NCBI GenBank assembly: GCA_010029945.1
Contig: RGQW01000026.1
Coordinates: 1-13,321, forward strand
Direction of reading: 5' to 3'
Length of the DNA stretch: 13,321 nucleotides
DNA from: Actinomycetota bacterium
GTDB lineage: Bacteria > Actinomycetota > Actinomycetes > S36-B12
Positions 1-6,539 of this stretch are shown here, one piece after another. Positions within the stretch are counted from its first letter, which is position 1, and every line of letters starts with the position of its first letter. Position numbers and translations under genes: made by a program. Below the pieces are notes generated by a model. That model worked only from the letters and a program-made list of their open reading frames with translations, was not told the DNA's origin and did no database searches.

Positions 1-226
1 TCGATAGGCGGAAGGTGAGGTTCCTCCATCGGATGTCGATATCCGGATGGTGGTCCATCTCCTCGGCTACATGGGCGATGGCGGTGACGTTGTCGATGCC
101 GTGGAGGAAGGTTGGAGCCTCCACCTGGGCCGTAAGGGCAGTGCCGTCGTAGCTCCAGCGGGGGTGCAGGCGGCAGAAGTCGTCGATGTGGTCATCGTCC
201 AACAGGTCGGCAGATGGTTCGGGCAC
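1..226 (-). CDS. Pterin-4a-carbinolamine dehydratase (4a-hydroxytetrahydrobiopterin dehydratase), C-terminus cut by window edge
   Basis: The reverse strand reads from a GTG at 226 for 75 codons and runs off the window. Residues 55-61 read EEMDHHP and are followed by DIDIRW. This fits the family signature E-x3-H-H-P-x5-(W/Y), whose His-His-Pro carries the catalytic histidines. The family removes water from 4a-hydroxytetrahydropterin during aromatic amino-acid hydroxylation and is a small cytoplasmic enzyme of about 100 residues, so about 20-25 residues are probably missing. An AGGAGG (235-240) lies 8 nt before the GTG and fixes the start. The gene is divergent from the dnaE2 operon, and nothing ties the two functionally. 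In actinobacteria this family also occurs without an obvious phenylalanine hydroxylase, so its physiological role here is open. The family call is firm. Confidence 0.9.
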   Translation of the reverse strand, partial: MPEPSADLLDDDHIDDFCRLHPRWSYDGTALTAQVEAPTFLHGIDNVTAIAHVAEEMDHHPDIDIRWRNLTFRLS

Positions 227-234
227 GAAACAAG

Positions 235-240
235 CCTCCT
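235..240 (-). promoter_or_regulatory. Ribosome binding site of the pterin dehydratase gene
   Basis: On the reverse strand this is a full AGGAGG, 8 nt upstream of the GTG at 226. It is the main reason for choosing that non-ATG start. Confidence 0.75.
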
Positions 241-308
241 CGACGGGCGGTTCCTGAGTTAGCACCCGAGCCTGCCGGATCGCCCTAGCGGCCGCACGTG
301 TTGGGGTT

Positions 309-344
309 GACCCGGCTAACCGGGCTGACCCGGCTGACCGGGCG
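309..344. repeat. 9-bp tandem quasi-repeat, four units
   Basis: The four consecutive units are GACCCGGCT, AACCGGGCT, GACCCGGCT and GACCGGGCG. The first and third are identical. The array alternates CCCGG and CCGGG and so can also pair with itself. It ends 15 bp upstream of the RecA-NDp-type promoter. No function is assigned. Confidence 0.7.
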
Positions 345-358
345 CCAGGGGTTGACGG

Positions 359-381
359 GTGTCAGAGGTGGGGGCTACGGT
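359..381 (+). promoter_or_regulatory. RecA-NDp/PafBC-type damage promoter of the HEPN-dnaE2-dinB operon
   Basis: GTGTCAGAG (359-367) matches 7 of 9 positions of the TTGTCRGTG element of the RecA/LexA-independent damage promoter known from mycobacteria, which is used by the PafBC activator. Exactly 8 nt later lies TACGGT (376-381), which fits TANNNT. The 8-nt spacer is the published spacing for this promoter class. Transcription would start near 388. The match was found by eye, and no regulator gene is visible in the window. Confidence 0.55.
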
Positions 382-391
382 CGTGTCTGGT

Positions 392-407
392 TCGAACAGG
401 TGTTCGA
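392..407. promoter_or_regulatory. LexA operator (SOS box)
   Basis: TCGAACAGGTGTTCGA is a perfect TCGAAC-N4-GTTCGA palindrome, the actinobacterial LexA consensus. An extra T on the left and A on the right extend the symmetry. It lies 267 bp upstream of the HEPN start codon and begins about 4 nt after the predicted start point of the RecA-NDp-type promoter. Bound LexA would therefore be expected to block that promoter. The genes behind it (HEPN, dnaE2, dinB) are what an SOS operator is expected to control. Confidence 0.88.
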
Positions 408-546
408 ATGCCTGGTAGGTCGGGTTACTCGACACGAGGGTTATTCGGGCACATGCCTCATCGGACCAAGCACCTCGGATTCGCGGCCGGGGTGGGAGTT
501 CTGTGGAACTCAACGAAACGGGCCCGTAGGCCGCTGAGGTTGCCTC

Positions 547-577
547 GACCCCAGCCCCAGCGGCCGGGGTCCGTTTT
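547..577 (+). terminator. Weak hairpin plus TTTT in the operon leader, possible attenuator
   Basis: GACCCC (547-552) pairs with GGGGTC (566-571) across a 13-nt loop, and TTTT follows at 574-577. The stem is only 6 bp and the T-run is short, so this could be chance in GC-rich DNA. It lies inside the presumed leader, where it could lower read-through into the operon. The loop can also form alternative pairings. Confidence 0.2.
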
Positions 578-585
578 GGAGCAGT

Positions 586-637
586 GCACGTGGGTCGAGC
601 ACGTGGGTCGAGCACGTGGGTCGAGCACGTGGGTCGA
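586..637. repeat. Four exact tandem copies of a 13-bp unit, each with CACGTG
   Basis: GCACGTGGGTCGA is repeated four times without a mismatch (units start at 586, 599, 612 and 625). Each unit contains the palindrome CACGTG, so neighbouring units can pair in RNA as 6-bp stems with 7-nt loops. The array ends 36 nt upstream of the HEPN ATG. It has no spacers and is not CRISPR. It could be a regulator binding array, an RNA structure near the ribosome site, or a slippage-prone microsatellite. Its length of 52 bp is not a multiple of 3. Confidence 0.9.
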
Positions 638-673
638 GAAAACCAGCACACGCATAGAGAAGGGATCTTCGCG

Positions 674-1195
674 ATGAACTCGACCCGCCTTGGAGTCCGA
701 CCTGGGACCCGCCCTGGGACCCATTCTGGTGATGCGCTCCCCGCATCGAATCTCCGTGAGTTGACTATGACACCGGTTGCCGCGGACGACTTGATCCACA
801 GCGCTCAGCGCAGTTTGGCTCGTGCCGCGCTAGCGGGCACTCCACACGAGCGATACGCCGCCGCACACCTTGCGGCCTTACGAGCTGCTGCTGCAGTTAT
901 CGCCGTTGTTGCCTCTCGGTCTTCTCAGGTGCGCGCCAACCGACCGGTGCGTCAGCAAGTGCGGAGCGCGTGGGTGGTGCTACGTGAGGTGTGTCCGCCG
1001 CTGTCGGAGTGGGCGGATTTCTTTGCTGCCGGCGCCCAGACCCGTGCCGCTGCCGAAGCCGGAATCCCGTGCGTCGGTGCGCGGGCAGCAGACGATCTCG
1101 TTCGCGATGCACAGACGTTCCTGGCTCGAGTCTGTGACGTACTGGAGTTGGCCCATCAGCCAGCGCTCGATCTACGGCTGCGTGCCGTCGGTTAG
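674..1195 (+). CDS. SAV_6107-type HEPN domain protein, first gene of the dnaE2 operon
   Basis: This is a 173-residue, mostly helical, Ala-rich protein. The stretch ERYAAAHLAALRAAAAV (residues 59-75) and the later SAW...LSEWADFFAAGA...RAADDLVRDAQTFL segments resemble the actinobacterial HEPN family named after SAV_6107, which I recall as being commonly encoded beside dnaE/dinB genes. R60-x4-H65 resembles the R-x4-6-H ribonuclease motif of HEPN proteins, but it lies in an early helix and may not be catalytic. The ATG at 674 is chosen because AAGGGA sits about 8 nt upstream. A second in-frame ATG at 767 would remove 31 poorly conserved-looking residues and is a real alternative. The stop is 2 nt before the dnaE2 start, so the genes are probably translationally coupled. 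The function is unknown; an accessory role in translesion synthesis is inferred only from position. Confidence 0.8.
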   Translation: MNSTRLGVRPGTRPGTHSGDALPASNLRELTMTPVAADDLIHSAQRSLARAALAGTPHERYAAAHLAALRAAAAVIAVVASRSSQVRANRPVRQQVRSAWVVLREVCPPLSEWADFFAAGAQTRAAAEAGIPCVGARAADDLVRDAQTFLARVCDVLELAHQPALDLRLRAVG

Positions 1196-1197
1196 GC

Positions 1198-4100
1198 GTG
1201 GGAGTCGCTTCACCACCGTTCGCCCACTTGCACGTAGCTTCCAGCCACTCACTTCGGTATGGCGCCACCCTGCCGGAGTTACTCGTGCAACGCAGTGCCG
1301 AACTTGGTCAGTCAATCGTCGCTCTTACCGACCGAGACGGCTTGTACGCGGCGGTCCGGTGGGTACGTGAGTGTTCCCGGCTGGGTATACGACCGGTACT
1401 CGGAGTGGATATCGCGGTCGAGGCAACACAGGCGGCGCGGGTGCATCCGGACGTGCAGGCACGGACACCAGCGCGTGGAGGTCGGTGGATTGATGAGACA
1501 CGTCCGCGAGTCCTTTTGCTCGCGACGGGTTCGCGAGGGTGGGCATCACTGTGTCGTCTTGTGAGTGCGGCACACATCGGCGATCACACCGCGCGCGGTG
1601 AACCGTGGGTGCCGTGGTCGGCGTTGCGTGAGCACAGCGAGGGGATAGTCGTCATTCTCGGTGCGGACTCCGAGGTTGGTCGGTATCTCGCAGATGAGCG
1701 AGCGACTCTCGCTGAGGCGGCGACGCGGCCGTGGCGTGCGGTATTCGATCGGTATCTCGCTATCGGTGTCACGTCCCATCGGCAGCCGGGTTTTCCGCTG
1801 CGTCGTCGACATCGATACTCCACAGCGACAGCAGCGCGCATGCTGGGATGGGCGCGCGAGCAGCGGTTACCTGCTGTTGTGACCAACGCGGTGCGATACG
1901 CCCATCCCGATCAAGCCGGTATCGCCGAGGTGCTAGATGCCTCTCGATTGCTTGTGCCGTTGAGTTCGCCACGGCTCGAGCGCCAGCAGGGAGCCCACGC
2001 GTACGTGAAATCAGGGCAAGAAATGGCGGAGATCGCAGCGGAGATCGCCCACGCGTCAGGGGGACAAGACGAACGCGGTGGGCAACGCCTACTAGAAGAC
2101 ACATGGCATCTCGCGCAGTACTGCGCACTCGACTCCGGGCGAGATCTAGGCCTGGGGGAGGTTTTTGTTCCCGAACTCGACGTGCTGCTGGGAAGGGAGA
2201 TTCCCGACCCGGTTGCAGAGGCTGCGACCTTATTGCGCCACCGATGTGCCGCAGCGATACCCGACCGCTACTCGAAAGACGAAAGAAGCCAAGCCGAGCA
2301 TCGACTCGACGCCGAACTGCGAACCATCACGAGTCTCGGTTTCTCCGGGTATTTCCTCACCGTCGCCGAGGTGGTCGACATGGTTCGAGACCGAGGAATA
2401 CGGGTGGCTGCGCGTGGCTCCGGCGCTGGAAGTCTCGTTACCCATCTCTTGGGGATCAGTGGCGTTGATCCCATTCGGCACGGATTGTTGATGGAGCGGT
2501 TCTTGTCACCGCTTCGGCGAGTACTCCCGGATATCGATATCGACGTCGAATCAGCCCGACGATTGGAGGTCTACGACCTCATTCGCGATCGATTCGGTGA
2601 CGATCGGGTCGCAAGCGTCTCAATGATGGAGACCTATCGCGTGCGGCATGCCGTTCGAGATGTGGGTGCCGCACTCGGTATGGACGTGGGGGAAGTCGAT
2701 GCATTCGCAAAGGCGTTTCCGCATGTTCGTGCTCGACAAGCTCGCAGTGCGCTGAGCGATCTTCCTGAGTTGCGGAACTCTCACATAGGACAACTCGCGA
2801 ATGATGGACAGCTTGATCATTTCCTCGACCTCGTCGAAGGCCTCGATGGATTACCCCGAGATATCGCCATGCACCCGTGTGGCGTGGTCCTCTCCGATGC
2901 CACGCTGCTCGATCGAACCCCCGTGGAGAGCAGTGCCGCGGGCTATCACATGAGTCATTTCGATAAACACGATGTTGAGCACATGGGTCTACTCAAACTC
3001 GATGTCCTCGGGGTTCGAATGCAGTCGGCGATCGCGCACGCAATCGCCGAGGCCGAGAACAACACGGGGGAGAGCATCGAACTCGATGATCGTCAGCTCG
3101 ATGATCCGAAAACATTCGAGCTCATCCGATCGACCAAGACCTTGGGGTGTTTCCAAATTGAGTCACCGGGTCAACGTGAGCTTCTTGGCAAGTTCGCACC
3201 CGATCGTTTCTCTGATCTGATCATCGACATATCGCTGTTTCGCCCAGGACCGGTCAAATCAGACATGGTGACGCCATTCCTTATGGCTCGGCAGGGGTGG
3301 TGTGCTCCGGAGTACCCGCACTCCGATCTTGAATCGATATTGCATGAGACCTATGGAGTGGTGGTATTCCACGAGCAAGTGCTGCGCATCATCGCAACTA
3401 TGACGGGATGTTCTCTCGCCGAAGCCGATGAGTGCCGACGCAGTATGGGATCACCGGACGGGCAAGACGATGTCCGGGCGTGGTTCTATCCGACCGCCAT
3501 CAACCACGGTTACGACGTCCCGACTGTCGAGCGAGTGTGGGAGATTCTTCGGGCATTCGCATCCTTCGGCTTCTGCAAGGCGCACGCGGCAGCCTTCGCA
3601 CTCCCCACGTATCAATCCGCATGGCTCAAGGCGCACTATCCAGCGGCCTTCTATTGCGGAATATTGACGCACGATCCGGGTATGTATCCCAAAAGGCTCT
3701 TACTTGACGACGCACGAGTGCACGGAATCCGAGTGCTAGGTATCGACGTCAATATTTCGGGTGACGCCTATCGAGTAGAGGGAGCGGACGCACAAGCTAT
3801 TCGAGTTCCCCTGACCGAAGTAGCGGGTATTAGTGAGCATGAAGTCCAAAGGCTGATCGATCGGCGCCCTTTCTCCTCGCTCTCCGACGCGATAGGGCGA
3901 GCAGAGTTGTCACGACCCGTGGCGGAAAACCTGGTGGTGACAGGGGCATTCGACGCATTGCATCCCGCACCCGTTACTCGACGAGATCTGTTGCTGCAGG
4001 TCGCCGATATCGACAGGCACACACGGTCGACGGGTATCGATACGCAGTTATCGTTCGATCTCCTCGGATCAACAGCTGAATGCGTTCCGATTACGGGGCT

Positions 4101-4725
4101 ACCGGAAATGAAAGCAAGTGACCGAGTTCGATCGGAGATGTCGGTCCTGGGTTTGGACGTCAGCGCCCATGTGGTGGATTTCTACAAGGATCTATTGAGC
4201 GAGATGCGCGCCACTGCTGCCTGCGATCTACTGAAGCAAAGATCCGGTAGCGACGTATGGGTCGCCGGTGTCAAAGTCGCAATTCAAAGTCCCCCCGTGC
4301 GTAGTGGGCGGCGAGTGATCTTCGTAACCCTTGATGACTCCACGGGCCCCATCGATGCGGCCTTCTTCGATGATGTTCAAGAGAACTACGCATCGACGTT
4401 GTTCAACTCCTGGTTGCTCATCATTCGTGGGCGCCTTCGGCGATCCGGGCCGCGAGGAGTGTCGATGCGAGCCACTGGTTGCTGGGATCTGGGAGATGTG
4501 CGGCGACTGTGGAAAGACGAGGGAATGGATGCTGTTCGCTCGTTATTGACCTATGACCCTGCTTCAGAGCAGGCCCCAGATGTTCACGCAGGACCACGGA
4601 AGGTGCTGGTGCATGCAAGTGGTTTCCAGCAATCGCCTTACGCCGACATCACTCCCGCCGGAGCTTCCGTGAATCGTCCGCCGGGGAAGTTTTGGCATTC
4701 CAGTCCTGGTGTCTCCGGCTGGTAG
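1198..4725 (+). CDS. dnaE2: Error-prone DNA polymerase III alpha subunit, DnaE2 type
   Basis: This 1175-residue C-family polymerase is expected to extend past damaged bases, usually with mutations. The order seen is: PHP-like domain (about 8-250), palm with PDIDID (D445, D447) and the third aspartate in KLDVLG (D602), fingers with RPGP (682-685) and VVFHEQV (722-728), helix-hairpin-helix region (about 875-925), a clamp-peptide-like QLSFDL (950-955) and an OB fold (about 1018-1105). It ends in a KFWHSSPG-type tail, so the C-terminus looks complete. The PHP metal motif is degraded: HLHVAS has Ala at position 14 where His is expected, and the usual TDHDG reads TDRDG, so proofreading by this domain is unlikely. 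The GTG at 1198 is needed to include the PHP start at residue 8. No clear ribosome site precedes it, which fits coupling to the HEPN gene 2 nt upstream. It resembles the polymerase of the Streptomyces dnaE2-dinB cluster more than the replicative DnaE1. Confidence 0.92.
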   Translation: MGVASPPFAHLHVASSHSLRYGATLPELLVQRSAELGQSIVALTDRDGLYAAVRWVRECSRLGIRPVLGVDIAVEATQAARVHPDVQARTPARGGRWIDETRPRVLLLATGSRGWASLCRLVSAAHIGDHTARGEPWVPWSALREHSEGIVVILGADSEVGRYLADERATLAEAATRPWRAVFDRYLAIGVTSHRQPGFPLRRRHRYSTATAARMLGWAREQRLPAVVTNAVRYAHPDQAGIAEVLDASRLLVPLSSPRLERQQGAHAYVKSGQEMAEIAAEIAHASGGQDERGGQRLLEDTWHLAQYCALDSGRDLGLGEVFVPELDVLLGREIPDPVAEAATLLRHRCAAAIPDRYSKDERSQAEHRLDAELRTITSLGFSGYFLTVAEVVDMVRDRGIRVAARGSGAGSLVTHLLGISGVDPIRHGLLMERFLSPLRRVLPDIDIDVESARRLEVYDLIRDRFGDDRVASVSMMETYRVRHAVRDVGAALGMDVGEVDAFAKAFPHVRARQARSALSDLPELRNSHIGQLANDGQLDHFLDLVEGLDGLPRDIAMHPCGVVLSDATLLDRTPVESSAAGYHMSHFDKHDVEHMGLLKLDVLGVRMQSAIAHAIAEAENNTGESIELDDRQLDDPKTFELIRSTKTLGCFQIESPGQRELLGKFAPDRFSDLIIDISLFRPGPVKSDMVTPFLMARQGWCAPEYPHSDLESILHETYGVVVFHEQVLRIIATMTGCSLAEADECRRSMGSPDGQDDVRAWFYPTAINHGYDVPTVERVWEILRAFASFGFCKAHAAAFALPTYQSAWLKAHYPAAFYCGILTHDPGMYPKRLLLDDARVHGIRVLGIDVNISGDAYRVEGADAQAIRVPLTEVAGISEHEVQRLIDRRPFSSLSDAIGRAELSRPVAENLVVTGAFDALHPAPVTRRDLLLQVADIDRHTRSTGIDTQLSFDLLGSTAECVPITGLPEMKASDRVRSEMSVLGLDVSAHVVDFYKDLLSEMRATAACDLLKQRSGSDVWVAGVKVAIQSPPVRSGRRVIFVTLDDSTGPIDAAFFDDVQENYASTLFNSWLLIIRGRLRRSGPRGVSMRATGCWDLGDVRRLWKDEGMDAVRSLLTYDPASEQAPDVHAGPRKVLVHASGFQQSPYADITPAGASVNRPPGKFWHSSPGVSGW

Positions 4726-4751
4726 AAGCGACAGGAAGGGATGATGCGGGT

Positions 4752-5969
4752 ATGAGCCGTAGCCAGGTTCGTCGACCTCAAGGGTTGGGCAACTTCGGTG
4801 ATGACGACACCGGAACGACGATCCTGCACGTGGATATGGATGCTTTCTACGCGTCCGTCGAATTACTCAATCATCCGGAGCTAGCGGGTACGCCCGTCGT
4901 CGTGGGAGCCAGCACCGGTAATCGAGGAGTCGTTCTTTCCGCCACCTATGAGGCCCGCGCACTGGGAATTCACTCCGCGATGCCTATTTCTCGAGCACGA
5001 CGTCTGGCGCCGCAGGCAACATTTATCCCTCCGCACCACGATCAGTACGCGCAGGCGTCGCGAGAAGTGATGGACATCTTCGGATCCATCACCCCGATCG
5101 TTGAGCCGCTGTCTCTTGACGAAGCCTTTCTCGATGTCGCTGGGGCGATTCGTCGCTTGGGGCGACCCGTTGCCATCGCAACGCTCATTCGCAATCGAGT
5201 CCGTGACGAGGTCGGCATCACGTGCTCAGTCGGGGTCGCGTCGAGCAAGTTCGTCGCCAAGCTCGCCTCCACGCACAGCAAGCCGGACGGACTGCTCCTC
5301 ATCCCGCATGCCAAGGTCATCGAATTCCTTCACCCACTCCCCGTTGGTGCCTTATGGGGTGTGGGAGAGCGAACCGAAGAGCAATTGGTGCGCCTCGGAC
5401 TGGAAACCGTGGGCGACATCGCCGAGACACCCGTGGCCACCTTGGAGCGGGCCCTCGGCGCGGCACAGGGTCGTCATCTTCACGATCTCTCCTGGGGCAC
5501 AGATCCCCGGGCCGTCATTCCCAATGAGCCGGAGAAAAGCATTGGGAACGAGGAGACATTCGATTCGGACACCGATGATCACGAGTGGATTCGCTCGCGG
5601 ATCGCCGGACTCTCCGACCAGGTAGCGCGTCGCCTGCGGGCTTCCCAATCGGTTGCTCGGACCGTAGGTCTGAAAGTGCGTTTCGCAGATTTCACCACCA
5701 TCACCCGGTCTCGGACCCTTGATGTGTCCACTGATGTCGGTGCCGATATCTACGCCACGGCCTGGTCACTGTTCGGCGCACTGGGTCTTCAGCGAGCGCG
5801 AATCCGACTGGTGGGGGTGCGAGTGGAGGGCCTAACGCCCACCGACGAGACCCCCACCCAACTCGCCCTGGACACCCCCGACCGTGGCCATCGCGACGCC
5901 GAGGTAGCCATGGATCGACTGAGGCAGCGATACGGCCCCGGAGCGGTTCGTCCCGGCCGTGTCCACTGA
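4752..5969 (+). CDS. dinB: DNA polymerase IV (Y family)
   Basis: This is a 405-residue Y-family translesion polymerase. The catalytic residues are present: HVDMDAFYASVE (D28, D30) and SLDEAF (D123, E124). They are followed by CSVGVASSKFVAKLAS and KPDGL of the palm/finger region, a thumb with GVGERTEEQLVRLG, and a little finger ending GPGAVRPGRV. It is therefore a competent polymerase, unlike mycobacterial ImuB, which lacks the acidic residues. QLALDT (370-375) is a plausible sliding-clamp peptide. The ATG at 4752 follows AGGAAGGG (4733-4740) with an 11-nt gap; an in-frame ATG at 4692 lies inside dnaE2 and adds 20 residues unlike the family. The gene starts 26 nt after dnaE2, with no visible terminator, so it should share the LexA-controlled transcript. 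Confidence 0.94.
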   Translation: MSRSQVRRPQGLGNFGDDDTGTTILHVDMDAFYASVELLNHPELAGTPVVVGASTGNRGVVLSATYEARALGIHSAMPISRARRLAPQATFIPPHHDQYAQASREVMDIFGSITPIVEPLSLDEAFLDVAGAIRRLGRPVAIATLIRNRVRDEVGITCSVGVASSKFVAKLASTHSKPDGLLLIPHAKVIEFLHPLPVGALWGVGERTEEQLVRLGLETVGDIAETPVATLERALGAAQGRHLHDLSWGTDPRAVIPNEPEKSIGNEETFDSDTDDHEWIRSRIAGLSDQVARRLRASQSVARTVGLKVRFADFTTITRSRTLDVSTDVGADIYATAWSLFGALGLQRARIRLVGVRVEGLTPTDETPTQLALDTPDRGHRDAEVAMDRLRQRYGPGAVRPGRVH

Positions 5970-6110
5970 TGGCCATCCCTACCGGGGTGCACATTTCCCT
6001 CGAAGTCGATTGCCACTTATCCTGAGAGTGACCGCCAGGAAGCGTGGTCGGGGACCGTGGGGCACAATGACCCCAAGGCACGACCACGAGACGTCGAAAG
6101 GGGGCCCGCC

Positions 6111-6527
6111 ATGCCGCTGTCAGAGCATGAGCAACGTCTGCTTGAGCAGATGGAAAAAGCCCTCTACGCCGAAGACCCGAAGTTCGCGACGAGTCTGCAG
6201 TCTCGTGGCGGGGCCGCGAGTCGGTCCCGAGCAGCGCTGGGCGTTCTCGCGATTCTCGGTGGTCTCGGCATTGTGCTCGCCGGGATGGCCATTCCCCTCG
6301 CGATCCTCGGCGTGGTGGGCTTCGCGGTCATGCTGGCCGGGGCAGTTCTCATCTACTTCGCCTTCACCGGGCGGTCATCGGCCGCCGCCGAGGAGGGTGA
6401 CGAAGGCACCGACGACGCCTCTGCTGCGGCCCCGCCTGCTGCTGACGACAAGCAGGGTCGACGCTCAAGCGGCTTCATGGATCGGATGGAAGAGCGCTGG
6501 CGCAAGCGCGCCGACGGCGATCGCTGA
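6111..6527 (+). CDS. DUF3040 family small membrane protein
   Basis: This 138-residue protein begins MPLSEHEQRLLEQMEKALYAEDPKFA, the typical DUF3040 opening (cytoplasmic helix ending in D-P-x-F). Two membrane helices follow at about 41-61 and 63-85. The C-terminal tail is acidic and Ala-rich and then turns basic (DRMEERWRKRADGDR). The family is confined mostly to actinobacteria and has no established function. The start is set by AAAGGGGG (6097-6104), 6 nt before the ATG. The 141-nt gap after dinB contains no clear terminator, so whether read-through from the SOS operon reaches this gene is unknown. I recall DUF3040 genes often lying near dinB in actinobacteria. Confidence 0.85.
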   Translation: MPLSEHEQRLLEQMEKALYAEDPKFATSLQSRGGAASRSRAALGVLAILGGLGIVLAGMAIPLAILGVVGFAVMLAGAVLIYFAFTGRSSAAAEEGDEGTDDASAAAPPAADDKQGRRSSGFMDRMEERWRKRADGDR

Positions 6528-6533
6528 CATGAT
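6528..6533 (+). promoter_or_regulatory. Possible -10 element for a leaderless maoC-like transcript
   Basis: CATGAT starts directly after the TGA of the DUF3040 gene and ends 6 nt before the ATG at 6540. A start point 7 nt after the hexamer would fall on the start codon. No good -35 and no ribosome site are seen, which fits leaderless use, but a 6-base match is weak evidence. Confidence 0.3.
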
Positions 6534-6539
6534 GGGACG

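Larger units (their letters stand above)
227..673. other. Divergent intergenic control region (447 bp)
   Basis: This stretch separates the divergent pterin dehydratase gene from the HEPN-dnaE2-dinB operon. It holds a 9-bp quasi-repeat (309-344), a RecA-NDp-type promoter (359-381), a LexA box (392-407), a weak hairpin followed by TTTT (547-577) and four exact 13-bp repeats (586-637). If transcription starts near 388, the operon has an unusually long leader of about 285 nt. Within that leader an 89-codon Arg-rich frame runs from ATG 408 to a TGA at 675-677, giving an ATGA overlap with the HEPN start. It has an AGGTG before its start but does not read like a conserved protein. No convincing structural RNA or conserved protein was seen here. 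Confidence 0.7.

Noticed and set aside
586..637. CRISPR-like array
   Set aside because: The copies are directly adjacent, with no spacers, and the unit is only 13 bp.
316..651. Reverse-strand frame in the control region
   Set aside because: Product consists largely of translated repeats (Thr-Cys-Ser-Thr-His-Val) and the promoter elements; no protein-like segments.
1731..2468. 245-codon open frame inside dnaE2
   Set aside because: Arg-rich product in a shifted frame of a clear polymerase gene; a GC-rich shadow without domain features.
5970..6110. Terminator after dinB
   Set aside because: Only short imperfect pairings such as TGGGG with CCCCA, no strong stem and no T-run.
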